A stretch of DNA of 64,000 nucleotides from Ridgeia piscesae (lineage: Eukaryota; Annelida; Polychaeta; Sabellida; Siboglinidae): assembly GCA_025642075.2 (NCBI GenBank), contig JAODUO010001778.1, forward strand, positions 1 to 64,000, given 5' to 3'. Numbering within the stretch: position 1 is the stretch's first letter; every line of letters begins with the position of its first letter. Positions 13,658 through 25,100 of the stretch are shown here, piece after piece. Position numbers and translations under genes: made by a program. The notes below the pieces were generated by a model that saw only the letters and a program-made list of their open reading frames with translations, made no database searches and was not told the DNA's origin.

Positions 13658-13661
<4 letters not shown>

Positions 13662-13966
13662 CGGTAATCGGAAAGGTAATGACTAGTTACTGAACTATGC
13701 GTGTAGGCCTATCTTTATTTATTGTAGGTGGATGTTCGCCGTGTTTAACATCTCAAAACAATATGCAACATATGCATAGGCTTGCTTTCAAAATTGTTTT
13801 GACGCGAACATATGACAAGTTCTGTTATTAATTATAATGCTCATGCATATTACAAAATGGCGAATATTTGCCCGCTATGCTTCGCGGAGCTTTACGTTTG
13901 ACGTATCATGGTCAGTGTTTTACGTACAACGTGGAAGTGGCGGACAATTTTGAGAGCCACGTTGTG

Positions 13967-14150
13967 ATTGGTCAATGAAACAGTCTTTTGTTCCAGAAAG
14001 TTCGAGGAGTCATTAAACGTGATTGGTTCGTTAAACAGGGGATTTTGAGCAACCAATCAAATTGAACTACAACACGCGAACGTTACGCGTCACGTAACGA
14101 CATAACCGTTGGTCAACGGTAACTAACTTTCAGTTAGCGTTTGTCCATCA
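13967..14150 (+). promoter_or_regulatory. CCAAT-box and MYB-like promoter of the basic-protein gene
   Basis: Three CCAAT boxes lie upstream of the ATG at 14193: ATTGG at 13967-13971, ATTGG at 14022-14026 and CCAAT at 14053-14057. They are followed at 14103-14137 by a cluster of MYB-type cores, namely TAACCGTTGG, CAACGGTAAC, TAACTAAC and CAGTTAG; the first two form an inverted repeat. Multiple CCAAT boxes are common in histone-gene promoters, and MYB-family sites are common in germ-line promoters. The assignment is inference from motif density and position; no TATA box is evident. Confidence 0.45.
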
Positions 14151-14192
14151 AAGCGACCGGATCACAACTGCTAACCGCTGGGCACAGTTACA

Positions 14193-14676
<484 letters not shown>

Positions 14677-15690
14677 GGCGTCTTCCTCCTTAACTTCTTC
14701 CTTACTACGTGTCCGTCGTTGCGGAATCGCTACGTCACCTTCGGTTAGTTCTTCGGTCGGCTACGTCCCCTAGTTGGAGCGACTGGCCGAACATCACGAA
14801 CGCTGAAATGGGCCCAGAACGCGCGAACTATACCAGCGTTACTACCATACATGTAAGAACGAGTGTACATACCACCACTAAATGCGCTTCAGAAATCGAT
14901 CTATGAACAATCTTCCGAGAACACGGAGGGCGTTGAGAACATTCGGTTGCCAGCGCTGAATATAATAGCGAATGGCGAACCGAGGACCTCGTCGCAATTG
15001 TCGCAGACGTTTGGAACTTGCATGACATGTTGAGGCATCCTCCGCATTGTAGAATAAACCGACAGAACGATGGACGTGTTAGTACAGAACTTGGATTCCA
15101 GCTATGAAGCATGCACAATGCGGTGGTCGGGAACTGGAGCGCAGTCAATGCACTCAGTGTGTAAGTTATTAATTGAATGTACATATGCGCAACATACTGA
15201 ACGTATAAAGTGATGGTATGAACCATACAACAATGTGTTGGTGTTATTGGAATTGTATGTAGTGGCCTTATTAAACGCGGTAGACTCTATCATTATTTTG
15301 TTCTTCCCACGCACTTTCGTCTGGTGAACGCCCTTCCTCGAATGTGTTGGTAGTTCCAACCATCGAAGACTTTAGGGTAGTGATCTGTTATGTACTATGT
15401 CTAGCACTTTCACATCTGGCACAGCACAATTGTATATACACACATTCACTTCTGGACTATGCTGAACTAGTTACAAAGTACATATAATATATGATATTAT
15501 CATTATTTTTCCTCCAACTTTCCCATAGACCCCAAGAATTTTGTGTGACGTTTATAATAAATAAATAAATAATTTATTTTATATAACGCATATATCCATA
15601 GCCACCTTACCTCTCTACGTTGCATACGCGACACATGCTTATTTCGTGCAATCCCTGTTTGGCCAGAGCTTATCTCGTGCAATCCCTGTT
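14677..15690. other. Unassigned sequence between basic-protein gene and viral block
   Basis: No frame here is convincing. Base composition from 14677 to about 15150 is like that of the Polinton-like block (many ACG, TCG and CGA triplets), so decayed viral coding sequence is possible. From 15160 it becomes AT-rich. A 29-bp phrase containing TCGTGCAATCCCTGTTTGGC is present twice in tandem at 15644-15700. Confidence 0.4.
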
Positions 15691-16150
15691 TGGCCATAGC
15701 TATTAGATATTAGCTCTGGATTGGCGGAGTGGTCACTTAACTTCAACACATCGAAAACGGAACGCACAAGCATCAGTCGAAACGCAGACCGGATAGGGGA
15801 AAAGTGGCGCATGACGCGCAAAATGGGGTGGCTACCCGGGGAAGGGTTTCCCGAAAACAACTCGCCAACGTCGTCGGTAGCGTCGTACATGGTTCGCCTC
15901 TGAAATCGGTGACGCCAGTAGTATATATGGTGTCGATAAGCCCCCTATGTTGCTTTTGCCAGCCATTAGGTATACCTACGTCACATTCCGCCGATCCTTG
16001 GATCGCATATTTCCCGTGAAATCGCACTACCCTAGATCCTCGGTTATTCGTCACTAGTCGAAACAGACTCGGAAAGCTACTGATTGAGGTTCGTGATGAA
16101 TGCAGAAGATAAAAAGTGGGTTACGCACTTCGCTCACGTCATTCGCCGAC

Positions 16151-16780
16151 ATGGACACGTCGTTTAAGTATCCTTTTACATGTATTGTAGCCGGTCCAAC
16201 GGGATGCCGTAAAACCACATTTGTCATCCGACTCTTGCGTTTCGCCTCGTCTATAACCGACTTACCGCCCGAGAGGATCGTCTGGTGCTACGGTCAGTGG
16301 CAAAAGACATACGCGTCTATGGCCGAAACTATGCCTGAAGTCGAGTTCGTAGACGGTCTACCGGACCCGAACACGTTCCGTCCGGAAACGAGGACGCTCG
16401 TCGTCCTAGATGATCTCATGGCGAAACGGACAGTCGAGTCACGATCTTGTTTACGAAAGAGTCATCTCTGTAACACATCCGTTGTGTATTTACTACAGAA
16501 CTTATTTCCGAAAGGTAAGGAAAACCGCACCATCAGCTTGAATGCTCAGTAAATGGTATTGTTCAAGAGTCCTCGAGACGCCGGCCAGGTAGGTCAACTG
16601 GCTAAGCAGATGTATCCGGGTCGAGTGAAGTATATGCAGGACGCTTTCAAATACGCGACATCGACTCCTTATGGCTACCTACTGATCGACCTGAAGCAGG
16701 AAACGCCTGAAGTTACGCGCCTGCGCACGAAAGTATTCCCAGACGACGTCATTCAATACGTGTACGTGCCGAGAGTATAA
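16151..16780 (+). pseudogene. Polinton/adintovirus-like packaging ATPase, inactivated
   Basis: The frame opens at 16100; the family-like start is the ATG at 16151 (MDTSFKYPFTCIVAGPTG). This is the A32/FtsK-type DNA-packaging ATPase found in Polintons/Mavericks and adintoviruses. Walker A is visible as GPTGCRKTT; the residue just before the invariant Lys is Arg where the family has Gly, so the motif is damaged. Walker B is RTLVVLDDLM. A single in-frame TAA at 16550-16552 divides the frame; the following sequence stays in the same frame to the stop before 16781 (FKSPRDAGQVGQLAKQMYPG is conserved family sequence). About 209 codons in all. It is the first gene of a plus-strand block. Confidence 0.82.
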
Positions 16781-16816
16781 AACACGAAGCAGATAGCGTT
16801 AGTTTGCACTAGCGAG

Positions 16817-17455
16817 ATGTCGGAACGTCGTGAAGAGACACATATTGTGTCTGCGGATGTTGAACGGGACAAGAACACAAAGTTGAGTACCGATTTACAT
16901 GAACGGGAAAAAGTGTTGCTGTACAATCAGCCGTTAGATCGATACAATACCATAGACGAGCAACGGAGGCAGCAACCGGTACGTGTGTCTATGGTTAATC
17001 CACCCGGAGAAGCTCCGACAGTGCTGCCACCGACAACAGTGGATCAGTCGCCAGCGGTGTCGAGTCTACTCGAAAGTGAAATCGTGCAAAGTGCTCCTAA
17101 GACTATGAAAAAAGAGTTCGACTCCTGTTGGAAAAACTGAAGGCGGACCCGACGACCCAGTGGAACGAACGCGGGGAGTTCGTTTAAAACGGTGTCCCTA
17201 TTCGAGGAAGCAACATGGTGGACCTCGTGAACGACGTGCTGCGAAAAAGGAAGGCAAGCTCGCCGGTAGGCTGGGAATCTTTTGCGCGTCATCTCAGACA
17301 CCTGAACACGCCCATGGAGTTTATTGGTAACCAGGATCGGCGAGACTACATGCTGACGAGAACGAACGCCAACACCCCTCGTGGATAGAGAAAGCCGACT
17401 CGTCGACCTCCTTCGCACACGCGGCGACCTCGATGGGATGCGTATTAAAGAAAGC
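16817..17455 (+). pseudogene. Unnamed Polinton-block gene with SNxxDLVxD motif, broken
   Basis: An intact frame runs 16817-17140 and encodes a hydrophilic N-terminal part with DRYNTIDEQRRQQPVRV and a Pro/Thr-rich stretch. Near 17130 the frame shifts by one and continues as KLKADPTTQWNERGEF, a TAA at 17187, then GSNMVDLVNDVLRKRK and PVGWESFARHLRHL...FIGN. Proteins with W..RGEL, a GS(N/H)xxDLVxD motif and PxGWxxF are common, uncharacterised neighbours of Polinton ATPases in marine animals; that family recollection is the basis of the call. Function unknown, possibly structural. At least one frameshift and one nonsense codon make it non-functional. Confidence 0.6.
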
Positions 17456-17484
17456 TACACTCCTTTGCGGTATTATAAATCGAC

Positions 17485-17685
17485 ATGAGGTCAGTCCGAG
17501 CAGTAGCAGGTCCAGTAATATTAGCAGTTGGGGTTGTTGTCGTCGTCGCACTCGTGTTTAACCTGTGCGACCAGTCGGGGGCGCCCTACTGCCCAGGGGG
17601 TGTCGTGGTACGTAACGACAAGGTATGGGACGACAACGTCGCGACACTAAACTCGACCGAGTCTACTTCGACCCGGAGCGTGTAG
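17485..17685 (+). CDS. Small single-pass membrane peptide in the Polinton-like block
   Basis: The frame encodes 66 residues with one strong hydrophobic segment at about residues 8-26 (AVAGPVILAVGVVVVVALVF) followed by a Cys-containing tail. Its last third overlaps the beginning of the integrase remnant in another frame, so its real 3' end may have been altered. Small membrane proteins are often encoded between the ATPase and capsid genes of such elements. I cannot assign a family. Confidence 0.4.
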   Translation: MRSVRAVAGPVILAVGVVVVVALVFNLCDQSGAPYCPGGVVVRNDKVWDDNVATLNSTESTSTRSV

Positions 17686-17978
17686 GGAGTTATGGGGGCA
17701 TTACATCGAGCGACCGGGGAAGTTCCAAAGCGCACTGCCAAGCCGTGGTTGACGGAGCAGGACGCCTATACCCTATACAAACCCGTGCGACGTCGTTTCA
17801 AACGACGACGCGTCGTAGTAGCCGGTCAAAACCAGCAGTGGCAGGCCGATCTCGTCGACGTAGCGAATCTGAAAAAATACAACGTCGGTACAAAGTTCCT
17901 ACTGACGGTAATCGACGTTTTTCGAAACGGGCATGGTGCGTTCCGTTAAAGAATAAAGTCGGCGCGACATTCGACTAG
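17640..17978 (+). pseudogene. Polinton-type (retroviral-like) integrase fragment, frameshifted and 3'-truncated
   Basis: Three pieces in alternating frames read VYFDPERVGSYGGI, then WLTEQDAYTLYKPVRRRF and NQQWQADLVDVANLKKYNVG and FLLTVIDVF, then VPLKNKVGATFD. The order and the strings WQADLVD and LLTVIDVF are diagnostic of the rve-fold integrase of Polintons/Mavericks and adintoviruses; both carry catalytic Asp residues. The frame changes at about 17697 and 17925. The sequence stops straight after the PLK motif; the remainder of the catalytic core, with its Glu, and the C-terminal chromodomain are missing, replaced directly by protease sequence. Confidence 0.85.
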
Positions 17979-18155
17979 ACGTACAACGACCGGAGACTAC
18001 AGAGTGGACTGTCTAACGTCTGCGGTACATACTGCGTCGCTTACCTGATGCACGTATGTCGGCCGGTGCCGCTAAAACCTTTCGGGAACCTGTTCGGGTC
18101 GGATTTTGTAAACAACGATTGACGTGTGTTTGACTGGCTTAAAAGCATGACGTAG
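17979..18155 (+). pseudogene. Adenain-type maturation protease, C-terminal fragment
   Basis: The frame reads RRLQSGLSNVCGTYCVAYLM and later PLKPFGNLFGSDFVNND, a TGA near 18119, then RVFDWLKSM and TAG. The Q(x5-7)CGxYC pattern is the nucleophile region of adenovirus-protease-like (C5/ULP1) cysteine proteases, encoded next to capsid genes in Polintons. The N-terminal half with the catalytic His and Asp is absent and the fragment is joined to the integrase fragment, indicating an internal deletion. AATAAA at 18246-18251 could be the polyadenylation signal of the plus-strand block. Confidence 0.72.
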
Positions 18156-18417
18156 TTGTGCATGCTTTAGAGAGAAGCGTGCTTGCATGGTGTGTAGTTT
18201 GTAGATGGTTAACGGTAGAGAGGCATGGGTGTAGATTATTTATAGAATAAAATATATGTGTGTCTCTTTAAAAAGAACATTCGTATACTCATGCATACAA
18301 AATCAAACAAAACATGAAATTACATATTGGTGTTGTTGTGCCACGAATTTTATTGAGTGTATTACAAATAGCTTCACACACTACAACAGGGAGAGGGTGT
18401 CTTGTCTTACATAACTA

Positions 18418-18690
18418 CGATAATACGTCGGTTTAGACGAGAATAGGCGCCGTGCTGACTACGTTGTCGAGCTCGCGGCGCTTCGCGTAGAAGTACGTCA
18501 GTGCAGCTCGTTCTTGGACGTACGTCAGCACGGTCGAGTCTTTCACTTGAAACCCCACGTTCCAGCCGCGGCCGTTCTGCCGACCCGTCAGCACGTCGAG
18601 AAAAGCGGCCTTGTTAATTCCGTTCTGACGTTTATTCAGACCCTTTGTACTATACTTATCAGAAGAACCGAAGCAGTACTACGTTTTGCT
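18418..18690 (-). pseudogene. C-terminal fragment of an unrecognised viral gene, opposite strand
   Basis: On the minus strand a frame of about 75 codons runs from a stop near 18690 to a TAA near 18435. It includes NKAAFLDVLTGRQNGRGWNV, VLTYVQERAALTYFYAKRRE and a terminal VSTAPILV. Codon use and GC content match the ATPase block, and AATAAA on this strand near 18350 would be convergent with the plus-strand signal at 18246. In Polinton-like elements capsid genes may be convergent with the ATPase/protease block, so a structural protein is possible, but I cannot identify it. Confidence 0.4.
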
Positions 18691-18724
18691 ACAGAGAGCG
18701 GTCATTTACAACGGAAAAACAGTC

Positions 18725-19935
18725 GCTGCAACTTCGGCGCGGTTTAGCCGTTGCTGCGACGTGGCAGCGAAAACACGATTCGTATTGCCCCGTCTGTATA
18801 CTTTCGCAACTGCCCACCATTACACTTGGCGCTGGACAATTATGAGTTGATTTAGTTGATCATTTAATCAACCCTTATTAAACCCAAGCGGTGTTGGATG
18901 ACAACAACTATAGCATATTATGCGATACAAATCTTAACGGTCATATAACGTTGAAGAGGCTGATTCTCGTCCGATCAATGCAGACAAGAAACGACGAGAG
19001 CGGTTTGTTCTTGAATACGAGTGACGGTTGAAAATTATATCACTTGTCTAAACGAACATGTCCAATTCAATGAACAAAACTACACGCAATCATTGTTACA
19101 GATAAAAATCATCAATTGTCACCTAAGTCAACACTGTGTACTGCACGCTCCTGACGACACCTCGTCGTCGTTTAGAGTGACAATTCTGTCATGCCAGCAT
19201 TTCTAAGTAGAAAATGCACTGATCTTTCATAAAACAGCGAGTACACATAGAAGTTACAGCGGTTTTGCGTGGTGTTGCAAATGTCATGGGACAGGGTAGG
19301 CACGACCATAACGCAATACTTTAATGGCACAAATGGAGTGATATTGTATGCAGTTGATAATCTAATGTAACAATAAAGGGTGTGCATTGTGAAAAGAAAT
19401 GCAAAAATGAACTTAATTTCGATAAGTAAGTAATACTTCGGCGCGGTTTTAGGCATTGTTTCGACGCGACAGCGAAAATACAGTTCGCATTGCTCTGTCT
19501 TCATACATGCGAAACTGCCCACGATTATTCTTTGGCGCTTCAAAATTATGAGCAGTCATCATTTAAAGAATCTACTTGAAATTTCCTTTCTAGAACTGGT
19601 AAAATCATTTTACCGGCAAAACGTTGTTGGTTGACAACAAATATAGCATACTATGCTACGCAAATCTCTACGGTCATATCACGTTGAAGAGACGGGTTGT
19701 CGTCCAATCGCTGCACACAAGAAACGGCGACCGATGTTAGTACTTGAATAACAGTGACGGTCTGAGAATGATATCCGTTTGTAAAGTAGTCACTTGTCTA
19801 CACGAACAGCCCCAATTCAATGAAGAAAATTACATACAATCATTGTCACAGATAAAAATCAACAATTGTCGACTTAGTTGACATAGTGTACTGCATGCGC
19901 CTGACGACACCTCGTCGTTGATAAGAGTGACACCC
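18725..19935. repeat. Pair of 0.5-kb direct repeats (18725-19190 and 19430-19935)
   Basis: The two copies share ordered landmarks: CTTCGGCGCGGTTT, GACGYGRCAGCGAAAA, GAAACTGCCCACGATTA-like, TATAGCATA(T/C)TATGC, ACGGTCATAT(A/C)ACGTTGAAGAG, AAGAAACG, CACTTGTCTA, CAATTCAATGAA, CAATCATTGT, and CTGACGACACCTCGTCGT. They are diverged by an estimated fifth to quarter with indels. They directly follow the viral remnant, so they may be part of its flank or a separate element. No coding capacity is evident; 19936-21200 also shows nothing I can assign. Confidence 0.85.
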
Positions 19936-21252
19936 AAACAACCAAAGTCTGCTGTCAACACGGGTGCGCACTGGATATCAACTTCGGTGTCGAAGCACCG
20001 TCGGACTGAATTATTCTATCGACTACTAGTGTCGTTCTGACCAGATGTGAGTCTACTTTGCAACAGGGGAGACCTCCACCTGGGGCACGCTTTGCCGAAA
20101 CAAATGCCCAACGTTATGTAGGCCAATAAACCTAATTCGTTGGAAATCTATCGGCGGACGCGTTCCAAAAACTGCGACGCAGATATAGACAACGGCTAAG
20201 TTGAATGTGAACAGATATTCAGGACTTGTCATCGGTCACATTTACCTGCGTCATACATAAGAAATGCTATTTTGGTATAGCACAGTCCTTGGTTATTATT
20301 AAATATTGCTCGATTCGTTGATTTTGTGGTGACAACATGTAGGCCTAATTATATTCGAGGTTGCAAATGTATGAGGGAACAGCTACATTTAACAGATGAC
20401 ATTAGATGACGATTCATTAAATAAAATTGAGCATGATTTAAATGACGCAAACATTGCTGCATGAGTGTCGTGCAATGAGTAACATCAGGATGCTACGTTT
20501 ATCGGTGAAAGTCGTGCTGTATAATTATTAGGCCTACACATATACCTGCACTCATTTAGATAAGTATTATCGAATACTAGACATGACACAATGAAGTGAA
20601 CTTCAGCTAGATGGCTGATCATGATATGTCTGCGAATTATAGATAGTATATGTAGTAATAATAGTAGGTTCTTCGGTCATGGGTGACCATGGATGAAGCA
20701 TTCTAACTGTTCTGAAGGTCTGCTCGGTTGGAACAGCGTCGCCTGTGGCTGAAGAGACCGATGCGGGAGAGGCAGACTCCTGCTGTGTAACTACGCCGAG
20801 AGGATGCGAGCGTTTAGAAAGTGCTGCCGCCTCACGGAGTCTGGGTAATCGAGGCTAGAGTTATTCTGCTTTGGATTTGGACAGTAGATGGCGTTCAATC
20901 AGATATTTCCTTGTGAAAATTGTTACGTGTATACATGTCCTTGTACTTAGTCTTAGGACTTTTGTAGTATTGTTAGGCTATTTGGGAAAGTTTTAGCCTT
21001 TTTTGAGGGGCATTGGCTAGTAAAGCCAGAGCTATTAGATGTATTAGCTCTGGTAAAACCACGTGGTCTGGCAAGTGGCAACACTGCAGATGTTCGTAAA
21101 AGCAGACGACAGTGTTTGCGTGCGGGATTTTATACAGCCAGGCATCAATGCTAATATAAAAGTTGTTCTTTATATAATTATCATACTTTTCCTGCTGTTG
21201 GAGTAACAATTTACGTAAGTCATTCCGTATTTCTTAAATTCTGGTTCAGACC

Positions 21253-21522
21253 TTGTGTTTGGATAAAATTATGTGCGACGCAGAGGTTAGGGAAATTTTA
21301 GCGGATCGGCGCTCATTAGCTGTGCCTGAGCCTGAGGCAGTGTGGACAGTGTGGGGCATGCATTACTATCAAAGGTGCATTCATGTGATGCGTTCCAAAG
21401 TTAAATTAATGCAACCTTGTGGGCCAGCGGTGTCATTTAGCTGGCCAAAGAATGATGACATGTTGGGTTCCACATGCACATGTGTTATGCTCTGTTCCGA
21501 TCCCACGAACAACAAGAAGTGA
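21253..21522 (+). CDS. Hypothetical short open frame
   Basis: A frame of 89 codons beginning MCLDKIMCDAEVREILADRR and ending in TGA encodes several Cys and Trp residues, with AVSFSWPKNDDMLGSTC near the end. I recognise no domain. It could be a chance frame, a piece of a mobile element, or a 5' exon of the coiled-coil gene that starts 0.6 kb downstream. Coding status is doubtful. Confidence 0.15.
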   Translation: MCLDKIMCDAEVREILADRRSLAVPEPEAVWTVWGMHYYQRCIHVMRSKVKLMQPCGPAVSFSWPKNDDMLGSTCTCVMLCSDPTNNKK

Positions 21523-21946
21523 GAGACAGTACAAAGTTGACAATGCAACGAGGGAGGAGATGGGTGTTGCATTTTAAATATTCCAGCAAATGTGTCAATG
21601 AGACATACCCCATATGACTTTGTTGCTGGATGACATTATTATACAGGCGTTTCGCAGCGATGATGTCAACTGTGTCAGATGCCAGCCAAGCCTCTATACT
21701 TGTCAGCAGATGCTGTAGATGGTCTTTCATGAGCACATGGGTGTTCTCATAGTACAGTCTCATCTGCAACAAGTGAACACAATTTTGATTTTTTTGGATT
21801 CCCCATATGCCATTGAGGCATTGTACCAAATTTCAAGGATATATGTTAAATATTTACCTTTTCATGAGCCACTGAAAATGATGTATTATGTCATTATGAC
21901 AATCTGATAAAAGATAAAAAACTACACCTATATTAAAATTGGGAAA

Positions 21947-21949
<3 letters not shown>

Positions 21950-21997
<48 letters not shown>
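21950..21997. repeat. (TA)n tract
   Basis: About 48 bp of pure TA dinucleotides upstream of the first recognised exon of the coiled-coil gene. Confidence 0.95.
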
Positions 21998-21999
<2 letters not shown>

Positions 22000-22145
22000 A
22001 AATATCAGCCAATTCTATGATGATGTAGGGGAAGAAATTAGTTCATCTAACAGAAAATGACCCGTGATGTATATGTTAACTTGGAATGGCTGAGGAACTA
22101 GATCCCATGAAATGATGCATTGTATATATAATTATATTCTTACAG

Positions 22146-25100
22146 ATACTTATAGCCGTCAACCACCAAATCCAAGTGCATTACAATAACAAGAATTAAG
22201 CATGATGTCAATGAATCCTTCTGATCTGGAGAAAATCATCAATGATTTGGGTGAGTGCACTGTTGGTGTTTACAACAAAGAAATTATGAAATAGTTCACA
22301 GCAATTTTAATTCATCCCATAATTTTTTTATTACACTTCAGCATAGATTGTTGTTCAAGGTAAAATAATTAACTATGTCTCTGCTTTTTCTGGAGGTCAG
22401 ACAGGCAAAGTTCATTTTAGATGGGTGGAAGTTTGAAACAGATTTGCTTATATGTCCATTTTGCTGTTAAAAATGTGTCTGTTACTTAAATCAAAAGTTG
22501 GTATTGTTCCTATCTAAATCAAGATGTTTCCTTTGTCTGTAGGGACGTCTGTAAAAGAAACATCTTGATTTGGATAAAAAAAAAAAATTATTTAGAAAAG
22601 AAATATCTTGAGAAGTGTTCAGTAATAGTGTCTGGTACTAATGTTTATGACAAATCAATCAAAAACGGTGAAATTTACATGACTCTTCGATGTTGATGAA
22701 ATTTCGTGTGTTGGTTTATGATCACGAGTCTATTACTTCCCAACAAATTTTAGGTTGGTCTGACATTCAGGTCCAGAGATAGAGGTTATCAAAAGTTGAC
22801 CCGACCTTGATACCTGACGACCTTCCAGGTATCATAACTCTACTTCTAGGTGACCTACAGATGTGATATTGGTGTCATTTTAAAGCTATTGGAATTGTCT
22901 CTACCTATTTAGACAATAACCAATATATTTAAAACAAAATTGTTTAATGGTTTGACATTTGACCTCACTTAGCAAAAAATATGTAACCTCCAATTTCACA
23001 GATTTTTATGTTGAAGCATACATACATAGCAAGAATCTGTAGAAGTTACATCATGCGCAATTGAATACTTCAGGAGAACTACGAATTTTTTAAACATTTC
23101 TTATGCCACATTAATGTTGAAATATAGGCAATAAGTACAGTCATAATGCTCTGTTAGTATGCAAACGGCAACTAATTTCCTAGAATTTTATATTGTTTTC
23201 ACCTTTACTATCCACTAGTTTATATCTTAGTCTACATATATATGCTGGTGTACTTAATATACAATATATAATGAGTCGGAACATATAGCACTGGTACACG
23301 TTGCCCATGCTACATACGGCTTTGGTCTCCTGTCTCCACTGCATTTTCATGCATTAAGTCTGTTCTGCTGGATTTTACCTTGAAAGAATTTGTTTAGCTA
23401 TAAAGCTCTTGGGTAATGTAGCTTCTGTAGCTGGTTCTAATCTACCTCTTGTTGTAACCTACTGCTCTCAACCAGCATGTTACTGTTAGAGAACCCCACA
23501 CTTTTTGAGTAGAACATATTTCCTGCATATCTAATACATAAATGTTACTGGTTCTCATGTCAGTAAAGTCCAGTAAGTCATGTACGTTGTAGTCATATTT
23601 ATCTCAGTTTGTGTCCCTGTTACCTATTATCTTACACATTAACTTCATGTTGTCATCTCTTAGCCATGGGGAATATTATCCCAGCTTCGTTATGCCAATT
23701 TTTTCTGAACATTTGTACACATTTTGAATATAAATTATGCATTTGCACTTAGTAATGAGATGGTCATTTTTTGGTACACATACTGTATTCTGACCCATAT
23801 GCCAACAAATGGGTGAAATTATTAACTTTTCATCCATGTTTGACTTTGAAGAAAAACTAGTTTGCTTATATGCAATGTTTTATGTCAATCTGACCATCCA
23901 TTTTGTCATGGTCAAATTGGGTCAAATGTTAGCGTGATGATAACTACCTGGCAAATTTCCAGTTCTTGTTCTTGTGCCTAAAGCAACCTACATATACAAC
24001 CTTGGTATCATTTTAGATCTATCATAAAGTTCTGTTTCTCTTTGTATCCAATCAAAAACAAATAATAACTCAGAAACATTTGGCCAAACTAGCCTGATTT
24101 TGACCTGACATTGCAAAAATCAAGTAAGCTCTAAGTTTGGTAATTTTTTGTTTTGAAACATGTACTTAGCAGTTGCAGAAAGTATTATCAGGCACAGCTA
24201 GTGCACTCCTTTAAAGAACTAAGTGTATTTTTAAATGTTGATCACCTCAGTGCTGCTCTAATGGTGTAGTCAGAACTAAATCTGTCACAATCTATCAGTA
24301 TGCAACTGTGGATGCTGCCTTCATAGAATGTCCTGTTTACTTCTTTGCATATTCTCTGCAAATGCCCTAAATTCCTATATCCGTTGGTATATGTAAAATT
24401 TGTATAAGTAATACGATAACCTGTAGGTAGCATAGACAACAATTAAGCCAGTTAATATATGGCCTTTGGATACAAGTTATGACATTTAGAAAGTCTTCAG
24501 ATACTCAAGGTTATATAGATAAAATAATTAAGATTTATATCCAAACATTTTAACATCAGAGATAGAAGTCATCAAAATGACCTGATCATGACTACATGAT
24601 GGTCAGACTGACCTAACATATGGCTGGTTTGTGTCTTGTGACATACATTCATAAATGTAAACAAATATATCTAAAATATTTCTTCAAAATTAATCCAGGA
24701 CAAGTCAATTTCATGCAGTTTTTGGCATGATGTTTTACACATGCCAGCACTCATGCACTCACACATGTACAAATGCATGCATGCACGCATACATGCATGC
24801 ATGCATGCACTCTCTCTCTCTCACTCACACATACACACTTAGAATACACTAGCACATATTATGACATGTGTGGATAGCAACCAGGTGATAACAGCAACAA
24901 AACATTCTAGGACGTTAACCACCATTTGCATGCTAACATAGCATTATGACTACTTATATTTCCTATATTTCAGCATTAATGCGATGTAAGAAATGTTTTT
25001 AAAATTCATAACTGCTGAAGTATTCATTTGCGTATGATAAAACTTCTATAGATTCTTGCTATATGCTTCAACATAACAAAAAATCAGGCAAAATCAGAAG

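Noticed and set aside
20640..20860. Possible tRNA-derived SINE (GGTTCTTCGGTCATGGGTGA and following)
   Set aside because: I could not find convincing A and B boxes or a cloverleaf, and there is no second copy in the window.
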